From Paractinoplanes aksuensis (GTDB lineage: Bacteria; Actinomycetota; Actinomycetes; Mycobacteriales; Micromonosporaceae), in assembly GCF_024137025.1 (NCBI RefSeq), contig NZ_JAMYJR010000042.1:1-64000 (forward strand): a stretch of DNA of 64,000 bases, in the 5' to 3' direction. The notes under the pieces were generated by a model. It had not been told where the DNA came from, did no database searches, and was given only the letters and a program-made list of their open reading frames with translations. This document shows positions 16,519-27,400 of the stretch, in pieces. The position numbers and the translations under genes were made by a program. The stretch's first letter is position 1; every line of letters starts with the position of its first letter.

Positions 16519-18389
16519 GATACCGCATCGCCCTGATCGCCCTGGCCGGGGTGGCGGCCTGGTTCCTGCCGTACGGGCTCGACTCGTACGCCATCCACGT
16601 CGTCAACGTCATCCTCATCTTCGCGATCCTCGCCGTCGGCCTCGGCCTCTGCATGGGCGTCGGTGGCCAGGTCAACCTGGCCCAGGTCGCCTTCTTCGGG
16701 GTCGGCGCCTACGCCACCGCCATCCTCACCACCCGCGGCGGTCTCGGCTTCTGGGTGGCGGCGCTGCTGGCCGTCCTGGCCACCGTCGCGATCGGCCTGG
16801 TGGTCGGCACGCCCGCGCTGCGGGTGCAGTCGCACTACCTCGGCATCGTCACCCTCGGGCTCGCCCTGGCCTTCACCAACTGGGTCACCAACGCCGAGCT
16901 GAGCGGCGGCGCCGAGGGCATCCCCGGCATCCCGGTGCCGACCCTGCCCGGGATCGACCTGTCCAGCGAGTACCTCTACTACTACCTGGAACTGATCGTC
17001 TTCGCGGTGTCGCTCGGGTTCGGGCTGTTCGTGGTCCGCACCGGGCTGGGCCGCCGGATGCGGGCGATGCGTGACGACGCGCTGGCCGCGAGCGCGCTCG
17101 GGGCCGAGGTGCCGATGCTTCGGATGGTCGCGTTCCTGCTGGCCAGCGTGTACGGCGGGCTGGGCGGGGTGCTGTACGCCGGGCTCATCCGCTACGTCGC
17201 CCCGGAGTCGTTCGGCATCGCCAACATGTTCCTGCTGCTCGGCATGGTCATCATCGGCGGCCGGCAGAGCCTGATCGGCTGCGTGGTCGGCGCGGTCGGG
17301 CTGTCGCTGGTCCGCGAGACCCTGGTCGACCACCCCACCGTGGCCCAGATCGGCTATGGCGCCGTCGTCGTGCTGGTCGTGGTCTTCGCCCCCACCGGCC
17401 TGGCCGGGCTGCCGGCGCGGGTGCGCGCTTCGCCGGCGCGACGCCGCGGCCGGGCCGGCTCGGCGGCCCAGCTACAACCCTTCCACCCGTACGAGGTCGA
17501 TCCGGCACCCGCGGCGGGCGGCGAGCCGGTGCTCGAGGTCGACCATGTGAGCAAGCAGTTCCGCGGTCTCAAGGCGCTCGACGACGTCAGCCTGACCGTG
17601 CCCGAGGGCGAGATCCGCGGCATCGTCGGGCCGAACGGCTCCGGCAAGACCACCCTGTTCAACGTGATCAGCGGCCTCTACCGCCCGACCCGCGGCCGGG
17701 TCCGGTTCCGCGGCCGCGACCTGACCGGCCGGGCGCCCTACCGGCTGGCCCGGGCCGGCATGTCCCGCACCTTCCAGAACCTGCGTTTGTTCGGCGACCT
17801 CACTGTCGAGGAGAACCTGCTGGTTGCTCTCGACCGCAGCGGCACCTCGCAGAGCTGGCGCTACCTGCTGCGGCCGCTGAGTGTGCTGCGCCGCGACCGC
17901 GACCTGCACCGCCGGGCCCGCGCGGTGTTGGAGCGCTACGGTCTGGCCGAGTTCGCCGCGCTTGCTCCCAAGGCGCTGCCGTACGGCATCCAGCGCCGCG
18001 TCGAGATCGCCCGCGCGGTCGCCGCCGAGCCGTCGCTGCTGCTGCTCGACGAGCCGGCCGCCGGCCTCAACGGCGAGGAGGTCCGGCAACTCGGCGAGAT
18101 CGTCCGCTCCATCCGCGACAGCGGCCGCACGGTGATCATCATCGAGCACAACATGGGCCTGGTGATGTCTCTCTGCGAACGGGTCACCGTACTGGCCGGC
18201 GGCCGGGTCATCGCCGAGGGCACACCGGCCGAGGTGGCCGTGGCCCCGGCCGTGATCGAGGCCTACCTGGGCGACTCGATGAACGTCGACGATCTGCCGG
18301 TCGCCGACTCGCCCGTCGCCCCGCCTGTCGCGGACTCGTCCGTCGGCGGCTTTCCCGTCGGCGACCTTCCGGAGGAGGCGGCCAAGTGA
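16515..18389 (+). CDS. ABC importer permease-ATPase fusion, LivM-LivG type
   Basis: A 624-residue single polypeptide. Residues 1-310 are a LivM permease (GVGGQVNLAQVAFFGVGAYA; RAMRDDALAASALG). A basic, alanine-rich linker of about 25 residues follows. From about residue 340 comes a LivG ATPase: Walker A GPNGSGKTT, Q-loop TFQNLRLF, signature region YGIQRRVEIARA, Walker B LLLLDEPAAG and the switch His in IIEHNMG. In most bacteria these are two genes; fusions occur sporadically in actinobacteria and Rhizobiales. The last 45 residues form a low-complexity tail of repeated VADSPVA/VGDLP-like units not needed for ATPase function. The stop overlaps the GTG of the next gene. Confidence 0.9.
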   Translation: MRYRIALIALAGVAAWFLPYGLDSYAIHVVNVILIFAILAVGLGLCMGVGGQVNLAQVAFFGVGAYATAILTTRGGLGFWVAALLAVLATVAIGLVVGTPALRVQSHYLGIVTLGLALAFTNWVTNAELSGGAEGIPGIPVPTLPGIDLSSEYLYYYLELIVFAVSLGFGLFVVRTGLGRRMRAMRDDALAASALGAEVPMLRMVAFLLASVYGGLGGVLYAGLIRYVAPESFGIANMFLLLGMVIIGGRQSLIGCVVGAVGLSLVRETLVDHPTVAQIGYGAVVVLVVVFAPTGLAGLPARVRASPARRRGRAGSAAQLQPFHPYEVDPAPAAGGEPVLEVDHVSKQFRGLKALDDVSLTVPEGEIRGIVGPNGSGKTTLFNVISGLYRPTRGRVRFRGRDLTGRAPYRLARAGMSRTFQNLRLFGDLTVEENLLVALDRSGTSQSWRYLLRPLSVLRRDRDLHRRARAVLERYGLAEFAALAPKALPYGIQRRVEIARAVAAEPSLLLLDEPAAGLNGEEVRQLGEIVRSIRDSGRTVIIIEHNMGLVMSLCERVTVLAGGRVIAEGTPAEVAVAPAVIEAYLGDSMNVDDLPVADSPVAPPVADSSVGGFPVGDLPEEAAK

Positions 18390-19099
18390 CCGGCACTCTC
18401 ATCGTCGAGAGGCTCACCGTGCACTACGGCGGCGTCTCGGCCGTACGGGATCTGAGCTTCGAGGTCGCGGCGGGCGACGCCGTCGGGGTCATCGGCGCCA
18501 ACGGGGCCGGCAAGACGTCGACCCTCAAGGCGGTGATGGGCCTGATCCCGCGCAAAGTCGGGGTGCTGCGGTTCGGCGACGTCGACCTGAGCGGGGTCAG
18601 CGCCCGCGACATGGTCCGGCACGGCATCGGCTACGTCCCCGAGGGCCGGCACATCTTCGCCGGCCTGCCGGTCGAGAAGAACCTGCTGCTCGGCGCGTAC
18701 GCCCGCAAGTGGAACGCGGAGACCCGCACCACCCTGGACGAGGTGTACGAGCTGTTCCCGGTGCTGGCCGAGATGCGCGACCGGCTGGCTGGGGCCCTCT
18801 CCGGCGGGCAGCAGCAGATGCTCGCCATCGGCCGCGCCCTGATGTCGCGGCCCCAGCTGCTGCTGCTGGACGAGCCGTCCATGGGCCTCTCCCCGAAGCT
18901 GGTCGGGGACATCCTCGCGGTGCTGCTGCGGCTGCGCGCCGAGGGCCTCAGCCTGCTGCTGGTCGAACAGAACGCCAAGCTCACGTTCGAGGCGACCAGC
19001 AGTTGCCTGGTCGTCGAGAACGGCGAGGTGGCGATGACCGGCGCGTCGGAGCGGCTGCGGCACGACCCGCGGGTCCGCCGCATCTACCTGGGCCTGTGA
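18386..19099 (+). CDS. ABC importer ATPase, LivF type
   Basis: A 237-residue nucleotide-binding subunit of the usual LivF length, with a GTG start overlapping the fusion stop. Walker A is GANGAGKTS, the signature is LSGGQQQMLAIGRAL, Walker B is LLLLDEPSMGLSP, and the short C-terminus ends RRIYLGL as in other LivF proteins. It pairs with the ATPase half of the fusion protein. Its stop codon overlaps the GTG of a decayed oxidoreductase gene, which suggests the operon once continued. Confidence 0.93.
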   Translation: MTGTLIVERLTVHYGGVSAVRDLSFEVAAGDAVGVIGANGAGKTSTLKAVMGLIPRKVGVLRFGDVDLSGVSARDMVRHGIGYVPEGRHIFAGLPVEKNLLLGAYARKWNAETRTTLDEVYELFPVLAEMRDRLAGALSGGQQQMLAIGRALMSRPQLLLLDEPSMGLSPKLVGDILAVLLRLRAEGLSLLLVEQNAKLTFEATSSCLVVENGEVAMTGASERLRHDPRVRRIYLGL

Positions 19100-19243
19100 C
19101 CGGCCGGCTCGGCACACCGCTGCGCGTGGGCCGGCTCGTGCTGCGCAACCGGGTGGTCAGCGTGGCCCGGCCCGCACCGCACCGTCGTCCTCCCCGCGGC
19201 GACCGACGCCGCCGAAGCCATCCGGGTCGATCGGGTTCCTTGA
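19096..19243 (+). pseudogene. Remnant of an old-yellow-enzyme-type oxidoreductase
   Basis: A GTG overlapping the livF-type stop opens TGRLGTPLRVGRLVLRNRVV, closely resembling the N-terminus of NADH:flavin oxidoreductase/2,4-dienoyl-CoA reductase proteins. After about 23 codons the resemblance stops. In another frame the next bases read RTVVLPAATDAAEAIRVDRVP followed by a stop, with good codon bias, and may be the gene's former 3' end. A large internal deletion with frameshift would explain both. The coupled start shows it was once the last gene of the importer operon. That the second piece belongs to the same gene is a guess. Confidence 0.5.
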
Positions 19244-19397
19244 CAAAAACGCGGATCTGTCACCCTTCGTGGCCCGGCGCGATGTCCAAGATCACATCGA
19301 CGCCCATGCGCACGCTCGCTAAGCTGCCAGGCGCTGAACAATCGGCAGATTTCAATGCTCTCCGAAAGCTGCCCCAGCCTGAGGAGCCCCCTGAGCC

Positions 19398-20567
19398 ATG
19401 CGCCTCCGCCGCCTTGTCGCCACGTTCGCCCTGCTGCTCGTCGCGGGCACCGCCAACGCCGCCCCGGCCTGGAGCGCGACCGCGCCGGCAGCCTTGGCCG
19501 ACGCCGCGCCGACGGATCTGCTGGCCCGGCTCGACAGTGGTCAATCCGCCGTCGTCACCCTGCTCGGCGACTCCACCGGCGACGAGGACGACGAGTGGTT
19601 CCACGCTCTCGCGGTCTGGTTGGCCCGCCTCAACCCTGGACATCACACCACCTATCAGGCGTGGTCCGACCGCGACAAGGCCTACGGCGACGCGGCCGAT
19701 CTCGGCGGCAGCGCCGGGAGCGGACCCTCGCTGGCCATCTACAACGGCAGCGTGGCCGGCAAGAGCGCCGACTACGCCCTCGGTCAGCTCGCGAAGCTCA
19801 CCGAGCAACCCAGCGACCTGTACGTGATCAACTACAGCCACAACAAGGGCGCCGTCGCCACCTACCCGGAGTACGCCACCCTCGCCGGCGAGCTGCGGGC
19901 CGAGCACCCCGCCGCCGGCATCGTCCCGGTGCTCCAGAACCCCGAGGACGGACCGGGCAAGACCGAGGAGCAGATCGCCGCGCACGCCCAGCGCATCCAG
20001 ATCATCCGGACGCTGGCCGGCGACAACCGGTGGCCCGTCATCGACGCCTGGAACGCGTTCCGCGCCGACCCCCGCCCCCTGGACGAGCTGCTGCTCGACG
20101 GCATACACCCGACGCCGGCCGGACAATCCATCTGGTTGGCGGTCGCCCAGCGCGTGTTCCTGGACCAGTCGGCGCAGGGCAACTGGACCGACTGCCCGAC
20201 CGGCACCCCGGCCACCGGCGGCTACCTCTGCCTGTGGGACAACACCAACTACGACAATGGTCATCTGCGGCGCAGCTACGAAACCCTCCGGAACACCCGT
20301 ACGGCCGGCATTCTCGGCTGCTGGAATCTCACCGGCAGCTCGTACTCGAGCGGCTTTTCGGCCTATGACTCGGCGTCCTCCTGGGCGCTGCGGAAGAACC
20401 CGGACAGCGCCACCCGCTATCAGGTGCAGATCTTCGATTGGATCAACTGCAACACCGAAGGCAATTCCCGTACGTACGTCGTCGATCAGGACTACGCGGC
20501 GGCCGACCTCAGGACGATCGGCTGGAACAACACGGCCGCGTCCGTCCGGGTCACCCTCGCCCCGTGA
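19398..20567 (+). CDS. Secreted SGNH/GDSL-type hydrolase with C-terminal crystallin-like (I36-type) domain
   Basis: A 389-residue protein with a signal peptide (residues 1-22). The N-terminal two-thirds is an SGNH hydrolase: nucleophile Ser in LLGDSTGD and the catalytic Asp/His in LLDGIHPTPAG near residues 230-240. The C-terminal 110 residues (GYLCLWDNTNYDNG ... TIGWNNTAASVRV) resemble the peptidase-inhibitor I36/beta-gamma-crystallin domains common on secreted actinobacterial proteins. Esterase activity on a polysaccharide or cell-wall acyl group is the family norm; the actual ester is unknown. No neighbour shows its role. Confidence 0.78.
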   Translation: MRLRRLVATFALLLVAGTANAAPAWSATAPAALADAAPTDLLARLDSGQSAVVTLLGDSTGDEDDEWFHALAVWLARLNPGHHTTYQAWSDRDKAYGDAADLGGSAGSGPSLAIYNGSVAGKSADYALGQLAKLTEQPSDLYVINYSHNKGAVATYPEYATLAGELRAEHPAAGIVPVLQNPEDGPGKTEEQIAAHAQRIQIIRTLAGDNRWPVIDAWNAFRADPRPLDELLLDGIHPTPAGQSIWLAVAQRVFLDQSAQGNWTDCPTGTPATGGYLCLWDNTNYDNGHLRRSYETLRNTRTAGILGCWNLTGSSYSSGFSAYDSASSWALRKNPDSATRYQVQIFDWINCNTEGNSRTYVVDQDYAAADLRTIGWNNTAASVRVTLAP

Positions 20568-20609
20568 CAGCGGCGCGAGCTTCGGGCTGAAGTGGTGGCA
20601 CGTCCTCTG

Positions 20610-20615
20610 TAGAAT
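20610..20615 (+). promoter_or_regulatory. Minus-10 element TAGAAT of a near-leaderless gene
   Basis: TAGAAT lies nine bases before the ATG of the membrane-protein gene, and CTGAAG sits 17 bases upstream as a weak minus-35. Transcription would start at or within three bases of the start codon. Confidence 0.45.
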
Positions 20616-20624
20616 CCGGGCATC

Positions 20625-21309
20625 ATGATCGGGTCGGCCTGTACCACCGAGGACTGGAGCCCCATCGGGTCGGCGGCCTCGCACTCGCAGTTGGCGGGGG
20701 TGGTCGCGGGTCTGGTGTTCGCGGGCATCGTCGTCATCCTCGAGCGGCAGGCGCCCGCCCAGCGGCGCCCGGCCGAAGCGCTGACGCTCTTCGTGGCCGG
20801 CTTCTTCACGTTCGCCCTCGACGCCTTCTTCTTCGGGGTCGTCGCCGGGGAACGGACCTGCGATCGTGCCTGGACCGAGACGATGGTGGCCGCCGGGCTG
20901 CTGGGGTTCGGCGCGCTGAGTCTGTTCGTGGGCCTCAGCTGGCTGCTCTACTCCCTGGACCGGACGAGTTCGACACCGTTCCGGGCCACCCGGGTCATCG
21001 TCTACGTTCGGCCTGCTGACAGTTGCCGAGACAGACCTCTGGACGCCCCGCACGCCACCGGCCGTCTTCGTCACCGCGACGCTGGTCTCAGTCATGCTGC
21101 CCACCGTCGTGGTCGTCGTGCACCTGCTCGCCCTGCCGTGGCCGGAGCCCCGCCGGCGCGCCGTCGCCGTGGAGGCGCCGACACCACCGCCGGTCCCATC
21201 GGCCGCCGAACGGCCGCGGGCGGGGAGGCTGGCCGGCGGTATCGCATTGGCGGTGCTCGGCTCCGGCGCGGTCATCGCGGTCCGGCGCCGGCGCCGCCGC
21301 GCTCGATGA
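20625..21309 (+). pseudogene. Frameshifted multi-pass membrane protein
   Basis: The first 120 or so codons encode three hydrophobic helices (LAGVVAGLVFAGIVVIL; ALTLFVAGFFTFALDAFFFGVV; MVAAGLLGFGALSLFVGLSWLLYSL). Near base 21010 this frame turns into arginine-rich sequence. The next frame reads on smoothly as GLLTVAETDLW ... VFVTATLVSVMLPTVVVVVHLLAL, then a last helix ending in a basic tail. Removing one base around 21003-21013 restores a protein of about 228 residues with about six helices. It is either a recent pseudogene or an assembly error. No family is recognised. Confidence 0.6.
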
Positions 21310-21439
21310 AGGGCCCGGGACTCGCCTCGACGAGGCACTGAAGACGGCCCGAACGAGCACCGTCCACATCCGACCTTGCGTCCATCGATGGTTGTTGCTT
21401 AGATGACCTTCAATTCAGCTCTGAGCCACGGGGGACGCG

Positions 21440-24400
21440 GTGCTGTCGGACGAACGCGCGGAAATTTTCAGCCGGTGGAATGCCGGTCGGTGGTTGGTGG
21501 GGGTCCGGGTCATCTGCCTGGCCCTGATCGTGTTGCTGGTGGTGACCTCCAACGAGCTGCCGGCGGCGGCCGCCGTCACGCCGGTGGCGCAGGCCCCGGC
21601 GACGACACCGCGCTGTGTCGAGCATCGCGACGATATCGCGTCGGCCGCCGTCGCGGCGAAGCTGTGTGACGGGCGGGTCGAGGCGATCGGGCAGCGCACC
21701 GAGACGACCCAGGTGTTCGTCAATCCGGACGGCACCATCACCCAGGAGCAGGCGCTGGCGCCGGTGCGGGTGAAGTCGGGGGAGCGCTGGGAGGACGTCG
21801 ATCTCACGCTGATCCCGGCCGCCGACGGGTCGGTCGAACCCCGCGTACACCCGCGCGATTTGAAGTTGACCGGGCCGCGCAGCGCGGCCGGTGAGCACGA
21901 GATCGTCAGCCTCGGGGCCGGAGCCCAGCGGACCAGCATCTCGTGGAAGGGCAAGCTGCCCGAGCCCGTGCTGGAGGGCAACACCGCGACCTACCCGGAC
22001 GTCCTGCCCGGTGTCGACATTCAGGTGCGGGCCCAGACCACCGGGTACGAGCAGTACTTCATCGCCAAGGACCGGGCCGCTCTGCGCCGCATCGCGAAGC
22101 TGTCGCTGCCGATGAACACGGGCAAGCTCACCGTCGCGCCCGATCAGGCCGGTGGTCTGACGTTCAAGGACAGCAAGGGCAAGGCCGTCGGGCGGGCCCA
22201 GGCGCCGGAGATGTGGGACGCGGAGGTGTCCCCGGTGGCCGGCGTCCACGTGAACCGGGCCCGGGTCGGGCTGCGCACCGTGCCCGCGAAGGCCGGCCGG
22301 GCCACGATGGTGCTGACCGCCGACGCCGATTTCATGGCGCGCGACGACCTGAAGTTCCCGGTGACCATCGACCCGCCGGCCTCGCTGCCGGTGGCCTTCG
22401 ACGCGTTCGTGCAGAACGACTACAGCAGCGACCAGTCGGGCACGAGCGAGCTGCGGCTGGGCCGGATCGTCGACGGCAGCTACGCCGCGACCGCCCGTTC
22501 CTACCTGCGGTTCAACACGTCCGGCATCTGGAGCAGCCGGATCATGTCGGCCAAGCTGCGGCTGTGGGGGACGCACTCGTGGTCGTGCGGCGCGGCGTCG
22601 TGGGAGGCCTGGCGCACCGACCGGGCCGACGCCTCGACCCGCTGGTCGGCCCAGCCCACGGCCCGCGAGAAGGTCGGCACCTCGACCGAGACCAAGGGCT
22701 ACAACTCCTCCTGCGCCGACGGTTACGTCTACATCGAGGTCGGCAAGGCGCTGCAGTCGGCCGCCGACGGCAAGTGGAACGACGTCACGGTGATGCTCCG
22801 CGGCACCAGCGAGACCGACACCAAGGGCTGGAAGAAGTTCGACTCGTCCGAGGCGGGCCGGCCGCCGGTCGTCACGATCACGTACAACGCGGCGCCGGGC
22901 GTCCCGACCGCGCAAGCCGTATCGCCCTGCTACACCTCGTGTTCGGCTGATGCCCGTACGAGCAGCCTGCGCCCGACGCTGTCGGCCAAGCTGGCCGATG
23001 CCAACGCCGGGCAGGCCCTGCGCGCGTCGTTCGAGATCCGCAACAAGGCGACCGGCGCCGCCGTCGCCCAGTCCGGGGTGCTGACCGGCAATCCGGGCTG
23101 GACCAACGGATCCACCGCGAGCTGGCAGGTCGGCACGAACCTGGTCAACGGCACCGCGTACGAGTGGCGGGTCAACGGGGCCGACCCCTATCTCAGCGGC
23201 ACGGCGACCGGGTGGACCACGCTGACGGTCGACACCGACAAGCCGGGCGTGCCGTTCGTCTCGGCCGCTCTCTACAAGGACGACGGCCAGCCGCACGGCG
23301 GGGCCGGCCAGTCCGACGTCTTCACGTTCAGCCCGGCCAGCGGCGTCACCGACCTGGCGGCGTACGTCTATCGGCTCGACACCGACGCCGCCGCGACCAC
23401 CGTCGCCGCCACGGGCACGACCACGGTGACCCTGAGCCCGCGGGACGGTCTGCGGACGCTGACCGTGCAGGCCAAGGACCGGGCGGGCAACCTCTCGGCC
23501 GCCAACAGCTACGTCTTCTCGGCCGGCAACGCCGCGCTGGCCCAGCCGCTGCCCGGCGCGACCGTGGTCAAGCGGACCAAGCTGCAGATCACCACCCCGG
23601 TCGCCGGCTACACGCGGGCCTACTTCGAATACCGGCGCGGGCCGGGCGGGGTGGCGCTGCCGATCCCGTCGGCCAACCTGATGTCGGCCACCGGGGCGCC
23701 GATCACGGCCACGGCCGGCATCCCGGTCGCGCTGAACAGCCTGGGCGGGCACGCCATCTGGAACGCGGCCGACACGCTCGGTCTGGTCGGCGGCGTGGTC
23801 GAGGTCCGGGCCCGGATCTACACCGCCGGCTCGACCGCTCCCGTCTACGACACCGCGTGGGTGCGGGTCACCGTCGACTCCAACGGCGACGGCAGCGCCA
23901 CCGAGGCGGCCGGTGTGGGCGAGGTCGACCTGCTCACCGGTGACCTCGGGATGAGCGCCACCGACGTCGACGAGCTCGACCTGTCGGTCACCCGCTCGGC
24001 CTCGTCGCGCGGACCGGCCGGTGGCTACCTGGCCATGCCCGAGAAGCTGACCGCCAACCAGCAGCAGGTCTCGGCCGACCTCAGCGGGTTCACCACCCCG
24101 GCCACCTCGACCGCGGTGCGCTCGACCGCCCGCGGGCAGGGCGATGTGACGCCGCTCGACTCGATCGAGGTCGGCCCGGCCACCTCGGGCACCAGCGTCG
24201 ACACGTACGTGGCCCTGGGCGGAGACACCGGGGCCATGCGCCTCGGCATGCAGGCGGGACGGACGTACCGGGTGACCGGGTGGATCTACGTCCCGGCCGC
24301 GACCGGGCTGGCCCCGGCCAACGCGGGGCACGGCCTGCGGATCGTCGGCTGGTACAAGAACGGCACGGCCTACACCGCGGTGCCCTCGGCCATGGCCGCC

Positions 24401-27400
24401 TACACCGACGGCTGGCAGGAACTCTCGGTCGACATGACCGTGCCGACCGGCTCGACCGAGGCCCTGGTGCGGCTCTACAACGGTTTCGCCGCGGGCACCG
24501 GCAAGAGGGTCTTCTGGGACAACCTCTCGGTGACCGAGATCGTGGCCCCGTTCGGCCCGTCCTGGAACGGCGGCGCCACCGGCGGGTTCGCCGACACCGA
24601 CTACACCACGCTCAGTCTGCCCTCGCCGTCGGTGGCTCAGGTCAACCTGATCGGCGGCGGCTGGATGACGTTCTCGCGCAACGCCGACGGCACCAGCTAC
24701 ACGCCCGAGCCCGGGAGTGAGGGACTGGTGCTGTCCAAGCCGGACAGCACGACCTTCCAGCTGACCGATCTCGAGGGCGTCACCGTCCAGTTCAAGCAGC
24801 AGAACGGGGTCTGGACGGTCACCTCCAGCTGGACCTCGGAGAACGACTCGACCACCCGCTACGTGTACGACACCACGGGCGGGCGGATGTTGCTCAAGCG
24901 CGTGGTCAACCCGGCCGAGCCGGGGGTCGACGACGCCAACGGCTGCACCGGCGCCACCCTGCCCCGCGGCTGCGTCGTCCTTGAGTACGTCTACGCCACC
25001 GCCACCACGGCCGGCCTGAGCCAGACGGTGTTCGGTGACCACCTCGACCGGGTCTCGACCGTCAAGGTGTGGAACTGGGACGAGGCGGCCGGCGCGGTCA
25101 CCGCCGTCGACGTCGTCAAGTACGCGTACGACAACCTGGGCCGCCTGCGGGAGGCCTGGAACCCGCGGATCAGCCCGGTGCTGAAGACCGCGTACGAGTA
25201 CGACGGCGCCGGCCGCGTGGCCAAGGTGACGCCGGCCGGTGAGCTGCCGTGGGCCTACGACTACGCCAACCCCGACGTGGACGCGGCCGCCCTGCGCTGG
25301 AACCTGGACGGCGCCGCCACCGACAGCTCAGGGGCCGGCCGCAACGGCACGGCCACCGGTGTGAGCTGGGGCGAGGCCAACGACCCGGCCAACCCGGGGG
25401 ACCGGGCGGCCCTGTTCACCGGCAACGCCTCGGCCCAGATCACCGCGTCGGGCACGCCGCTGTCGAACACCTCGTCGTACACGGTGTCGGCCTGGGCCCG
25501 CATCACCGACACGTCGATGAACCGTACGGTGGTCTCCAAGGACGGCGCCCGCACCAGCGGCTTCTTCCTGAACTACGTGCAGGCCGAGAACAAGTGGGCC
25601 TTCTCGCGGGTGACGGCCGACAACGACAGCGCGACCCCGGTCCGGGCCACCTCGAACGTGCCGCCCGTGCTGGGTCAGTGGACGCACCTGGCCGGCGTCT
25701 ACGACACCGCCGGCGGCCGGATGAAGTTGTACGTCAACGGCCGTCCGCAGACCACCACGGCCGCCACCGGCGGCTGGAACGCCGGTGGCAACTACGTGGT
25801 GGGCCGGGGCAAGTGGGCGGCGGCCAACGCCAACCCGTGGGCCGGCGGCATCGACGACGTCCGGGTCTACGGTTCGGCCCTGGGCGACGCCCAGATCGCC
25901 ACCCTGGCCGGCGACGAGAACGCGGGCCGGCTGGTCCGGTCCCGCCAGGCCGCGCTCAAGCAGGGCAGCAAGACCGAGACCGACGGCGAGCTGACCACCA
26001 CCCTGGTCTACAACGTGCCGCTGACCAAGGCGGCCGGCGGCCCGCACGACCTGAACGCGGCCACCATGGCCACCTGGGGTCAGAAGGACCTGCCGACCGA
26101 CGCCACCGCCGTGTTCGGCCCGCGCGATCTGCCCGCCCGCAACCGGGCCGCGGTCGCCGTGCCCGGCAGCGGCGGCTACACCCACGCGAGCATCCACTAC
26201 CTCAACGCCAACGGGCAGGAGGTGAACTCGGCCGAGCCCGGCGGATACATCGACACCGAGGAGTACGACCAGTTCGGCAACGTGGTCCGGGCGCTCGACT
26301 CGACCGACCGGGCGCTGGCCCTGGGCACCCTGCCCGGCGCCGCGGCCGCCCTCGACGAGCTGGGCCTGGCCGGCACCGACACGGCCAACCGGGCGCAGGC
26401 GCTGTCCACCATCAACCGGTACAGCAGCAACGGCCTGCAGCTGCTCGAGACGCTGGCCCCGCTGACCTCGATGGGCCTGACCAACGCGCTGGCCGACCCG
26501 GACGGGGCGGGCCCGCTGACCGAGCTCGCGGCCGGGGCGGTCGTGCTCGGGCGCACGCGCACCCTCAACACGTACGACGAGGGCAAGCCGGACGGCGCGG
26601 CCTATCAACTGCTGACCACGGAGCGGCAGGGCGTGCAGGTCGACGGCTACCCGCTGGCCGACGTGCGGGTCGAGAAGACCGGGTACGCGGCCGAGCACGG
26701 TGGCGCCTCGGGCTGGGTGCTGAAGGCGCCGACCAAGAGCGTCACCGACGTGGGCGGGCTCGACCAGACCACGTACACCGTGCACGACCAGGCGGGCCGG
26801 GTCACCAAGACGTGGGCTGTGTCCGCGGCCTCGGATGCTGTCGCAACCGAGAACGTCTACTACACGGCCGGCGCCAACTCGCTCGACGCCCAGTGCGGCA
26901 ACCGGCCGGAATGGGCCGGGCGGATGTGCGTCTCGCGGCCCGGCGGCGCGGTCACCGGTCACGACGCCGACCGGATGGCCTCCGTGCTGCCCAGCCGCCG
27001 GATCACCGCGTACAGCCGGTTCGGCTCCGAGACCGAGGTGAGAGAAACAGTGGCCGGTAAGACCCGGACCATCACCACCGAGTACGACCTGGCCGGCCGT
27101 GAGACGTCGCAGGCCATCACCTCGGACCTGGGTAAGGCGGTGCCGGCCGTCGTCACCACGTACGACCCGGCCAACGGCAAGGCGGCCACGACCACGGCCG
27201 GCGGCGCCACGATCACCCGGGAGTACGACCGCCTGGGCCGGATCGCCCGCTACGTCGACGCCGACGGCGGAGCCACCGTCTACGAGTTCGACCGTTTCGG
27301 CAAGCCGTCCAAGACCACCGACCCCAGTGGTACGAGCACCTACTCGTTCGACCGGGCCGTGGACCCGCGCGAGATGCTGACCAGCGTCACCGACAGCGCG

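Noticed and set aside
19240..19262. TTGACA as a possible promoter for the SGNH hydrolase gene
   Set aside because: No acceptable minus-10 lies 16-19 bases downstream, and it is about 150 bases from the start codon; chance occurrence is likely.
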